From Angiostrongylus vasorum (taxonomy: Eukaryota; Nematoda; Chromadorea; Rhabditida; Metastrongylidae), in the NCBI GenBank assembly GCA_018806985.1, contig JADANN010000365.1:234001-298000 (forward strand): 64,000 bases of DNA, written 5' to 3'. A model generated the notes under the pieces. That model was given only the letters and a program-made list of their open reading frames with translations. It did no database searches and was not told the origin of the DNA. Made by a program: the position numbers and the translations under genes. This document shows, piece after piece, positions 43,351 through 53,670 of this stretch (positions within the stretch are counted from its first letter, which is position 1; each line of letters starts with the position of its first letter).

Positions 43351-46300
43351 ATGAATGCAGGAGACTCTACTGAGTATACGAAGGTTCGTGTATTCGCCGC
43401 CCTGCCTCGTACTACTCGGGGATTTCCCACGGTTATTGCTTCCAGTCCAAAGGGGGATAAAATTATCTACTGTAATGGAAACTCCGTTTTTATCATGAAT
43501 ATCGAGGTACGATTTCATGGATACCATGAACAAAGAGCTCCGTTCCTATGTCCTTGTCCTACTGTTGCTGTCTTACTTTTTTAGTTTCTTTTCAGAACAT
43601 CACTGACGTCGACATTTACACTGAGCATTCGGTGCCCACTACAGTTGCAAAGATGAGCCCGAGTAGGTGTGTCTTCCGTTTTATTGTTATTATTTGCTTC
43701 CTCAGGTCTTAGTTAAGTGGTTTTTTCTAAATTGTTTTCTTCACTTTTCGAGCAGGTTGTTTCAGTTTCTACGTTGCTTCTGGGGATACGGCTGGGAATG
43801 TTCGCATTTGGGACACGACCAATGTTACTCATATCCTCAAAGCAACCTATCAGGTTCGCAGTTAATGGATGGTTCATATCCCTTGACAGTTAGCATCGAA
43901 AACGTCCATAGTTCTAGGTGTTTTCGGGAAGCGTTCGAGATATCGCGTGGAGTGATGACAGTAAGCGATTGGCTGTGGTTGGCGAAGGACGTGAACGGTT
44001 CGGCCATGTATTCTTGTTCGATACTGGAACATCGAATGGCAACCTTTCTGGTCAATCCCGTCCTGTGAGCAGCATCGATTTTCGTCCATCGGTAGGCTGT
44101 TAGTTTGTGGTAAAAGGTCAGCAGGGTCGATACTATCGTGTTGCATAGTTGTAGAGTATCTCTATCTCTGCGCAAGTCTGTTTGGAGTAAAGGTAGCCGA
44201 CTGGGAAGGCTTCAAAAAATATATGGTGTACTCTGTGATGGTTTTATAGCACTATATCTTTTTACCCAGTTTATATTCTTGTGTGAATATGGGCAGTTTA
44301 CCCTCTTGAGTTTTAGTTCTCTTTTTTTAGAGACCTTACCGTCTCGTTAGTGGTTCGGAAGACAACAGTGTGGCTATGTTTGAGGGCCCGCCTTTCAAGT
44401 TTAAGACAGTATGTTTGAATTGCTAATCTTTTTCACTCACATTCCTACCGTTTTTGCACATTTTTGGTGAGACGCTGGTCTCTAACCCTTGCCTTTTTAT
44501 GTCTGTTGGTTCCGAATTAATATATACTTGCTGGGATACTGGAGGCGAATAACCTATCATTGCGTATGGTGCGTACGGGACAAATTCCATTAACTTCATT
44601 CCCCTTACGAACGTCCACTATAATGGTGTGCTTTGTGTCTCTGCAACTGCACTCCATGGTTCCTTTCGGTGGGGCTGCGCAAGGGTCTTGATTTCGCGAC
44701 GGACTGCCCAAGGACCTGTCCGGGGGTCTCGGATATTGAGAAGTAAAACTTTTAAAGTCGTTGTTCATTTAGAACCTGTGTGAATCAGTAATCCTTCATT
44801 AGTGTGCCACTTCACTGCCCTGATCCCACAGGGATTCGTTCACGTCACTATAGAGGCCACAATTTTCCAAATTATGTAACTGGTCTGATGCCTTTTAGGT
44901 ACTCCGTTTTTAAGTAACTTTATTTTTTGTTGGGTCGATAATGACCCTCAGCCTATCGGTCACATGTCTCTGGTTGACGCTGGAAGTTTCCGTTGTTCAA
45001 GGACAAGCACAGGCCACTACACCAAGATCATTCCCTTGCCGTATAGACTGACTCCACGTTGTCTAGCTGACCATGGAGGGACCTAGCAACTGATGCTTTC
45101 GAATAGAGTTGGAGTGTGATTCCCTTCTTTTGCCTCCATCCTTTATTACAAATCTAAGACCATCTTTGTTCTTGTAACATGAATTTGTGTGCTGATGTCA
45201 GCACAAGCACTGCGGCGATTTCTGACGTCTGCTAGTGATTGTTTAAATTTTTTGACTTATCAAGTCAGTGAGTGAGTGTTCGATAAGGTATTGAACCCTA
45301 CGTGAATCGTTGAGCATATCTGATGCGACTGAGTTTTGCGTCCAAAGAGGGACTACTCTTCGAATAGGGTATCTCCTTTGTCGAAATGTGTAAATTACCT
45401 AAAAATGTTCAATTAAGAGACGACTTCCTGAGCATGTTTGTACCGGTATGTCTCGGTGGTTAACTGTTCGGTTTCGAAGCAAAGGGAAATTACATGGATG
45501 TAGTCTTTGATCGAAACTGAACCACTCTTTGCTAGTCTTTGCTTTCAAAACGATGGTATTTTCTTTTCCACATTGCTGTTTCACCTACACAGTAATAGAA
45601 CTCATTAGAAAGATATAAGCAGTACCGAGGTGTCGAGTAGGCACCATCTACGGGTGTATGAATATGAAAGACTAACATATGTATCGTTCCCTTGAATTGA
45701 TCATATATACACTTTTTCATTCGATCATGTGGATTTCCATGGATAGGTATATATTTATACTTTGTGACACGATTTCCGTTCTTGTTTCAATTTTGTGCAT
45801 GGCTTATCTTCGTTCTGTACTCTTCTGCGGTGATTATCGCACGGTGTGTAGATCTATTCAATGACGGCGCTAATTAGTACTTAGGATACTTGGATGGCCC
45901 ATTCTCACTGGTTGTGCGAGCTCCAGCATAGTCTCCACTTTTTTCGGTGTTTTGCTGGTTTAACCACTCTGGTTCCGTGGAGTCCGGAGGTCAGCCAGGC
46001 CATAGTCTGTCCCAGGTCGTCACCATTACAGGCAGTCGCCGCCCTCGTGGATCAGAGAGAGGTTTGCCACTATGCGACTAGTTTGATACCAGGACGGTGG
46101 TAGGTCTTGGTATTGGTGCTAGTTAGTAATAAGATCTATTCACTGTTAGCTATCATGCATTGAAATGTAAAACTCAGAAAGAAGGAACTTGATAAGATGA
46201 TGAATGAAGGGATACAGCGTAGTTATTAATCCAGATATACTCCATGATACAATCAAACCGTAGATCATAGTGGAAGAAAGAGTTCACGAGGTAGGTAAGA

Positions 46301-49300
46301 TTATGAAAGGTGACGGGAGGGTCTTTCTTGTTTAGTTCTTTATTTTAATGTTTATGTTTATTTAGACTTTCCATGAGCACTCACGTTTTGTTAATTCTAC
46401 AAGATACAGCCCTGATGGATCATTCTTTGCTAGTGCTGGAGCTGATGGGAAGGTGATACAGTTGTACTTTAAAAAAATATGGAGAGTAGTGCATTAAACT
46501 AACTTGTAGTTAATTTTTTCAGGTTGTCATATTTGAAGGTACAGACGGATCCAAGGTTGGCGAATTGGTTGACCAGGGTATTAAGGTTAGTAGAGGTTAT
46601 ATTTTAGCTCATCATTATTTTACAAGAGAGTAGTAGAATTTTAAGGGCGACGTAGCTCACGCTGGTAGTGTTTTTGCTTTGGCGTGGTCACCATGCGGTC
46701 AACGAATCGCTACTGCATCTGGTGATAGAACTGTTAAGCTTTGGAATGCTGCCGAGAAAACTCTGGATAAGTAGGGTTTTCAAAATGTAGCATTCGTATA
46801 TCATTCCGGTCACTCTGTTTTCGTGGAAAGACAGGAAATTTTTAGAAGGTTTTTAGAACTGTGACTTTCGGGGATTCTGTTGAAGATCAACAGGTCGGTG
46901 TCTCATGGAGTTCCAAAGCACTTGTGTGCGTGTCCCTTTCAGGTTTTCTCAATTTCATCGATGCCTCAGGAAATGTCTCCAAGGTTTGGTGCTTTCTTTG
47001 GCAAAAGAAAAAATAGAATTTTTGTACTAATCTTTTCGTTGAATAGGTTGTACGCGGCCACAATAAGGGAATTACAGCATTGACTGTGAGCGACTGTAAG
47101 GAATGGTTGATCACTTCAGACTTCGAAGGAAATATCACCCGCTGGAATGTTAAAAATGGTCAGTCCAAACGAATTTCTCCTACCCTTCATAAATCACAGG
47201 TACGCAGCTCGTTGCTTAGATCTCAGGTAATCTTCATTGTCTCTCTTCGTCGTTTTTGCTTTAGGTTGTGGGTATCACTTTGCGAAAGAATGGAGTCTTG
47301 GTCACTTGTGCGTGGGACGACACTGTCTGCTTTACGCGCGGAATTACTGAAGGCACTGATTCTTTACCCTCCACGAGTGTGAAGCTACTGTCACAACCAG
47401 TAGGCGTCGCTTCCTCCATTAACGGCGACATTACCGTCGTAGCTTGTTGCAAAAATATATTTGTATTTCAGGTAAGACGATGTGAAAGCTTGTCTACTTT
47501 TAATTTTATTCTTCTTTATTAGTTAGTAAGTGTTCATGCTTCGATTCTTTTGCTGTGTCAGTATGATAAACTCTGAATTCTACGACGTGCACGTTTAAGG
47601 ACCAAAAGCTTTCTACGGAACTCACTGTATCGTTTAACCCATCTTGTGTTGCGCTTTCGGGCAGTCTAGTTGCTGTTGGAGGCCAGGTGATAATTTCTTT
47701 ACAACTTTTTTTTACCATTGCTTGGTTCTTTTATTTTCGTGAAAGCGTCTTTGATTTGATGGCCGTTGGTAGATATATGGCCGTATGCTATGTCATATGG
47801 TTTTCTGTTGCGAAATACACATATGTGCACTGTAATTCTGAATGCCTTCATAATATTTAATAAGGCGTTGTTCTCTTGATAAGCACACACGAGGTTGCTA
47901 TCATACACTTTATTTACAAAAGCTGATGTTTCGGCGATTTGGTCTTCTTGAAAGGTCAAATTGACACACGATATACTTAGTCAAACACCTTCATCACCCA
48001 AGCAGGAAGCTGCGATGCATAAATTTCGTTCGCGTCTTATTTTAAACTTTCACCGTTTTGTTCTTTATAAGTCGTCCAGTTATTGCTTGAGGCCAACCGC
48101 AGATTCTTGCATGGGTTAAGAATGTTTCTGACTCAGGTCATAAAAAGTCCTCCTGTGGTATGACGCGAGGTTATACATGATCACATGACACTCCTCTTTG
48201 CGCAGAATGCTTCAAGAGTTTTTCGCGCAAATGTTTCAGATTCCTTAGGGAGGTTATTGATTTCTGCTTGAAAATCTCCGTTATGTCTCGGTCTTTTGCA
48301 CATGGGACATAAACATAATGGAGAAGGTTTTAAAGTAGGAGTTATCATCCTCGCACAGGAAACGAAAACTTCAGCGCGCACAAATCTCGAGACATTTTGG
48401 ATAGATTCCAAGAATCCATAAATGGACCGCAGGGAGAAACGCTTCGTTATCACGCGTGATTTTAGACAATACCTCAGAGTGGTATTTTAATGTAAGGGAG
48501 ACCTATTACTCATCAATGTAAACTCTGTGTGGTTGGTCTCGACAGAATACTCGGTGGAAAAGTCATGGAAAGCGGTGAATTTGTGAAAAAGCTGTTTTAT
48601 TTCCAATGCTATTGAAGTCTAGGTTCCGTGGTTTGTCTTTTGGGGTTATAGAGGTGCTTGGCTAACTAGACTGCATTAAAATTGACTTTTCCAGGGTCTG
48701 TACTAGGCGTAGTTCGCCGAAAGATCAGCTTTAGTGCTTAAGAATTATTGTTACAACTTCATGTGTGCTTATCAAGAAAAAGCGAATTATTGATCAACCC
48801 AGGGATTAACAGAAAGTCAATCTTGGGAGTGAAATAAAGCTTTTGCTTAGGTTTCCAGTAATGCGCACTACAGCCTTTACCATAAAGGTTTATGTCATGA
48901 AGATATCTATTACTTGGTACTTGGATGACCCATCTTCACTGGTTGTGCGGGCCCCAGTATGCCGAGGTCATCCGGACCAAAGTCTGCCCGAGGTCGTCAC
49001 CACCACAGGCAGTCGCCGCATTTGTTGATCAGAGTGAGATTTGCCACCATGCAACTAGCCTGATACCAGGACGGTGTTGGATCCTGGTATTGTATTGATG
49101 TCTTTTGATGTAATAAAAAATACGTGTTTCACTAATGTCGTATTAGAACAAGTATTTCTTACGTTGGTAATGTTAACTGTTTTCTCTTACTAGTTGCTTC
49201 GTGACTTTCAAATACCTGTGCTGTCGAATCAAGTCACATTTCTTTTAGGACTCGAAGGTGCATGTTTATTCGTTAAATGCCACTACCCTTGTCGAAAAGA

Positions 49301-50830
49301 AGTTGTTATCCCATTCCTCGCCAATCACAAGTGTTGCTTTTTCTCCAAATGGGGAGCTTCTCGTAGCTACCGATAGTGGCCGCAAGGTGGTTCCTTATTC
49401 GATCGCTGGTGACTTCAAAGTCGTTGCGGAGAAGGAATGGACTTTCCATACGGCTAAAGTGAATTGTGTTGCATGGAGCACAGATAATTGTCGTATTGCG
49501 ACTGGTGGCCTGGATACGAACATCATTATTTGGGATATCAAACGCAGTGGGGAGCATCCCATTATCATTAAAGGTTAGAATTTCACGACTTTTCCTTCTT
49601 GTCCATGATGTGGTACTTTATTTCGTTAGATCATGAAGCCCCTTATGGACACTATAGTGTCGATAGAGAACTGGATCAAACCACCATATGGACATTATAG
49701 TATCCATGTTGAGTTTAGAGGGTTCCAGAGTTCTTATTTTCTTTTTACCACGCTATACATATTCATTCGATAACTAATCCAAAGCGAATCAAAATGGCAA
49801 GATCAGAAGAAGCCGTTGCTTGCACTTAGTAATTTACAAAGGCCATTTTTTTCTTCGAAAAGAGTTCATTGACTGGTGATTGTGGTTCAAAGTACTTCAA
49901 AAAGCTGATAGCAATGCGTTTGAACAATGGACCTTAGCAATACACAGTAAGTAGCAGCATACCTACAATTTTTACACAGTACAACGATGCATAAAAGTCT
50001 CGTCTGAAACTCCTTCGTGTTCACCACCTCTAAAGCGCTCTAGCTGTTGAGAAAATCTTGTGTTGTCCAAAAACCAGGAACTCTGCGACCGACGGAACAT
50101 TGTTCCTAATCGGTTGGGCCAACTACGAAATATGATAGCGAGGTGTTATGGGTTAACGAGGAAGGTTTGTGGGTGTGGGTGTGGGTGTGGGTGTGTGGGT
50201 GTGTGTGTGGTGTTAAAAAGGATAAGGCACTCGGCGTTGATCAATCCCTGAGGGATGCGTCATGCATTCGACTTGATTAAGTATCGTTGGAACAATGACT
50301 CGTGGTGGCCTACCGATGTATCGAGCCAGTGAGAGAAGTCTGGTACCAATTTGCCGACCCCGGAGGGATGGAAGGCTTGGTGGGCCATGGGCATGGGGAT
50401 CGATTCCACTTGAGTGTCGCAGTGTGTTTGTTATGGTGAGGGAAATATGACTCACATTATGAGTATTATGTTGATACGGAATATTGCTACCAAATGGAGC
50501 AAACAGGAACTATAGAAATGCTTGAAGAATAGGTGAAATACCCTTATTCCTGATCCTTTTCGATTTTTACTCTTTGTTACATTGCTATGTTTGATGCATT
50601 GATGGAATACATTCTTGTCATTTGCCGTGTTATTCAGTTTGAACGTTAAAAGTGCTAGCTCTTATAAGCCATCATCGTAACTCCTAAAGGTATCGTGTGA
50701 AGTTGTAATGTGAATTGTTCCAGGTGCTCACGCCATGTCACCAGTGAATGGTCTCAGTTTCCTTAATGAGAACGAACTCCTGAGTGTTGGCCAAGACGCG
50801 AATGTTAAACACTGGAAAGTCTCTCCGTAA
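43350..50830 (+). CDS. unc-78: Actin-interacting protein 1 (UNC-78/AIP1/WDR1), 14 exons
   Basis: AIP1 works with ADF/cofilin to disassemble and cap actin filaments and is needed for ordered sarcomeres in nematode muscle; it is cytosolic. Coding exons: 43351-43506, 43596-43666, 43766-43853, 43918-44091, 44331-44408, 46366-46452, 46523-46585, 46646-46770, 46857-46983, 47047-47199, 47265-47471, 47600-47686, 49249-49573 and 50724-50830 (TAA at 50828). All junctions are GT-AG and in frame, giving 615 residues against 611 for C. elegans UNC-78. Family signatures are LPRTTRG near residue 20, [23 protein letters not shown] (first WD repeats), [54 protein letters not shown] and HPIIIKGAHAMS near the end. 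These build the two seven-bladed propellers of the family. The paralog AIPL-1 is the other possibility. Introns 5, 12 and 13 carry repeats. Confidence 0.96.
45887..46120 (+). repeat. SINE-like repeat, family C, in unc-78 intron 5
   Basis: Shares with the copies at 48.92 and 52.67 kb the blocks TACTTGGATGGCCCATTCTC, GGCAGTCGCCGC and TTTGATACCAGGACGGTGGT. All three copies lie in plus orientation. No clear tRNA promoter boxes were seen, so the origin is uncertain. Confidence 0.7.
47760..48480. other. unc-78 intron 12, no separate gene supported
   Basis: Minus-strand open frames (47699-47959 and 48181-48453) occur inside this intron. They have somewhat protein-like composition but no recognisable motif and no start context or splice partner. 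I leave them unassigned. Confidence 0.3.
48918..49100 (+). repeat. SINE-like repeat, family C, in unc-78 intron 12
   Basis: TACTTGGATGACCCATCTTC, CACAGGCAGTCGCCGC and CTGATACCAGGACGGTGTTG match the family at 45.9 and 52.7 kb; it lacks part of the centre found in the 45.9 kb copy. Confidence 0.7.
49625..49950. repeat. Diverged R1 relative in unc-78 intron 13
   Basis: Contains the perfect palindrome GACACTATAGTGTC (49648-49661) and a second, GACATTATAGTATC (49691-49704). These are followed by a block around TTCATTGACTGGTGATTGTG and AGCAATGCGTTTGAACAATG, which is homologous to the 25.86-26.05 kb repeat. Confidence 0.6.
50166..50213 (+). repeat. GTGGGT/GT microsatellite
   Basis: A run of GTGGGT hexamers passing into GT dinucleotides, directly next to the SINE A copy. 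Confidence 0.9.
50217..50440 (-). repeat. tRNA-derived SINE, family A, in unc-78 intron 13
   Basis: On the plus strand it reads tail first: CGGCGTTGATCAATCCCTGA, GGATGCGTCATGCATTCGAC, then CCCCGGAGGGATGGAAGGCT and the B-box complement GGGGATCGATTCCA. The A-box end is degraded. Confidence 0.75.
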
Positions 50831-51050
50831 TAAGTACGCCAGGGTTTAAGCGAACTTGTATTGATTAATGTGCCTTTCGTCAATTTGAAATATTGTATGG
50901 AATGTATGTGAGCTGTTAACACATTTACTTACACACCTAGGTGACCAGTATTCACGTTTAAGTACTACTCACCTATTAATAGACGGCAATAATATTATGG
51001 ATTTTTTCTTTTCTGCTCTAAGTATAATGCTTTTGTATGGTGCTTAAGTT

Positions 51051-51056
51051 AATAAA
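51051..51056 (+). terminator. Probable unc-78 polyadenylation signal
   Basis: AATAAA 221 bases after the unc-78 stop codon, in an AT-rich context, the first good hexamer downstream of the gene. Confidence 0.6.
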
Positions 51057-51079
51057 TTTCGTAATGCTCCGTAATCTTC

Positions 51080-51590
51080 ATTTTTTCTAATTGCAGTTTT
51101 CATAGACGATTTCGTGTGAGTTTCTAAGACGCTATTACAGTCTAATGTTCTTACTGGGATGGGTTTTCTTGTTTAAAGCATTAAAAGCAGATCAGCGTCG
51201 TAAACTAGGGCAAACAAAGTTAGGTTTTTTAAGCGACCATGCTTCGCCTTTTGATGAATTCGTTGTTGAGTCTTATCTGTCACATCATGTAGATACGTTG
51301 TATTGGAAAAACCTTAGCGCTGATATCAAGAACTTCTCCGGAACGGCGAGCTGGACGTGCATTTGAGATGCCAATAAGGAGAGAAGACAAAACTAGAAGC
51401 TGCAACCAAACAGTATTCTGTTCGATTTCATCACTTACATATATGACGGATACAAAGCATTTGAGAATAGCCATCCAAGTAGTTAAGTAAGCAATGTCCA
51501 CGTACATAGATAGATCGTTCAAACTTCACTAGGACTTCGGCGTGGCATCGACCTGAAAATTTTGTGCGTAGAGTCTACCTGCTGAGGAAC
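51080..51590. other. No recognised gene downstream of unc-78
   Basis: A plus-strand frame at 51145-51366 lies about 90 bases beyond the unc-78 polyadenylation signal, an operon-like distance, and follows TTGCAG. Its sequence matches nothing I recognise, so I do not call a gene. Confidence 0.3.
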
Positions 51591-51594
51591 TAAG

Positions 51595-51690
51595 CTATCG
51601 GCGTAGATCAACCTCTGAGCGATTCTTCATGATTTCGACTCTATCAAATATCGTTAGGGGTTGATTGAATGCACATCTGGCCTATAACCA
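51595..51690 (-). repeat. Tail fragment of SINE family A
   Basis: Only the 3' part is present, read on the plus strand as ATCGGCGTAGATCAACCTCT, TCATGATTTCGACTCTATCA and TGCACATCTGGCC. Confidence 0.55.
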
Positions 51691-51906
51691 ACGGAAATCT
51701 TTTACGCTTCCACTTCTTATCATTTTTGAAGTACTCATTTACTCTACGATATTCAGCCGAATTCCTGACTAGTTTATTTTTCAAGGAAAATGCGCAAAAA
51801 TGTGTGGTCGCTCTTCATGTGTTGTGCAAATGAGAAGAAACCTATTAAATGAATTAGAGGAATGTTGAATTACATGTCTTGCATCATTATTTATGTATCG
51901 GGGATC

Positions 51907-51907
51907 T

Positions 51908-51970
<63 letters not shown>

Positions 51971-51980
51971 AATATATAAT
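51907..51980. repeat. TA dinucleotide microsatellite
   Basis: About 70 bases of almost pure TA with two short CATA/TGTA interruptions. Confidence 0.95.
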
Positions 51981-52665
51981 GTATGACAATTTCTACGGGA
52001 GTCAGGGCCAGAATAAAGATTTCATCATGCGGAGTAACACTTCCTCCACTTAAAGCGGTGCGGAACGTAAAGACACGTTCTAAAGGAGGTGAATTTGCTC
52101 GAATTTTACCACTTCATATATTAACACTTAGGTACCGATGCCTATATCCGCTGCGGCCAATGCATTTACTCTACGCTAAATTTTCTGACCCTCTCGTGAG
52201 CACATGTAACTCACACCGGTCATTTCGCAATACCACGCAGATGGTTTCGTCGCTCTTAGTCTGTTTTTCTATAGCTCGTCTCCTCTATGTGTTTTGTTAG
52301 TACTTCCGGTGCTCTATGTTTTCTAGGTACCTTTTAGGCTCTCATATCCAAACCTATGCTTTTAAAACATTTCCGTCTTTTACGTATGGTGAAAAAAATA
52401 TTCGTTGCAACTGCTTTACTTCAGCATTTGCTAATTTTCGCAAGATGTAGAAATTGTATGCCAAGATTTTTTTGTATACATCTATTCCATAAGATAACAT
52501 TGGTGATCATTGTGATCATATGGATGAACAATCGTTGATCAAAACTCGTACTTATATGCTCTGCACATTTTGGACGATATTGGCTTTTCCAAAGTTCTCG
52601 ATAAGACTTCGATAACTAAGGCACTCGAGCAACTGAGAACATGATAGATATGTAGAAAAGGTGTG
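51981..52665. other. No recognised feature
   Basis: Short open frames only; no motif or repeat family identified. Confidence 0.4.
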
Positions 52666-52671
52666 CTCTAT

Positions 52672-52870
52672 TGCTCTGCTGGTTTCCATCTTTCCGAATT
52701 TTGCTGGTTTACCATTTGTGGTTCACTGGAGACCTGAGGTCAGCCTACCCAAACTCTGCCCCCAGGTCGTCCCCGCCACAGGCAGTTGCCGCTCTTGTAA
52801 ATCGGAACGAGATTTGCCACCATCCGATTAGTTTGATACCAGGACTGTGGTGGATCCCGGTGTCGGTTTG
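52672..52870 (+). repeat. SINE-like repeat, family C, third copy
   Basis: TTTTGCTGGTTTACCA, GAGGTCAGCC, CCACAGGCAGTTGCCGCTC, and TTTGATACCAGGACTGTGGT with GGATCCCGGTGTCGG match the 45.9 kb copy across its second half. Confidence 0.65.
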
Positions 52871-52879
52871 CTGTTAGCT

Positions 52880-53520
52880 GAACTTCCTCATGGAAACGCC
52901 GGACTCTTTCTAGGCTTGGAAGGCCCGGTTGGAGGAATGAGTTTCTCCGCTGTACATCGCAGCTCGACACCAAGAAAAAACTCCCAACCACGATGAGGCG
53001 GTAAACCGTAAGGAGAGCGGTCAGGTTTATCCTCATTAATAGCAACAGTTCCCGTTGCCTCTTTGCATTATTCGTAGATTGCTACTCCGACACTTGATAG
53101 CAAGCCTACATGGAACTACGTGGAAGTACGTGAAGGAGGTTGAATACGATCAAAAGCGCATTTGTACAATGTCTGAGGTGATTTGCATAATGTTCTCGCA
53201 GAATTGTAGTAGTTAGTTGTATGTAAGCGAGTTCAAGTGTGAATGTCATTTCAGCCAAAAGATGCAACTAAGTATAAAAGTAAACTATAACTAATTCGGA
53301 TTCTCCAAGAGACAATTTCAATATTTGCTTTGGTAAAACACAGTAAGCTATTCATTTCAAATGTAACTATCAACCTACTTCTCTGCTTAACTTACATTTT
53401 TTGGGAGGGTAAATTCGCCGTTATACATTGCAATTCTACCACAATGGTAAAGAGGGCTTTTCCTATCTCGGCCCTTAGGAATTCCATTGTTCTTATCTCA
53501 GAATCTATATCCTCTAATTA
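52880..53520. other. No recognised feature
   Basis: Flank of the tandem array; no coding or repeat motif recognised. Confidence 0.4.
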
Positions 53521-53521
53521 A

Positions 53522-53544
53522 TCCTACACGATTGTCGTGTAGGA
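53522..53544. repeat. Perfect short hairpin near the left edge of the array
   Basis: TCCTACACGA and TCGTGTAGGA are perfect inverse complements separated by three bases. It lies just before the diverged R1-like flank (53545-53670) that leads into the array. Confidence 0.8.
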
Positions 53545-53670
53545 AGACACCTATAATTTTCATGTCGACTGCAGACTTATATAACTCGGCGGCGATTAAC
53601 ATATTCGCGACGACGTCATCTCTATAAGTCTTTTGTAAGGGGACGTTGTGATCGATATGAATTGATTTTT

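Noticed and set aside
47699..48453. Minus-strand frames inside unc-78 intron 12 as nested genes
   Set aside because: No recognisable motif, splice partner or start context.
51145..51366. Downstream operon partner of unc-78
   Set aside because: Distance and acceptor are suggestive, but the 73-residue reading has no recognisable family and no further exons.
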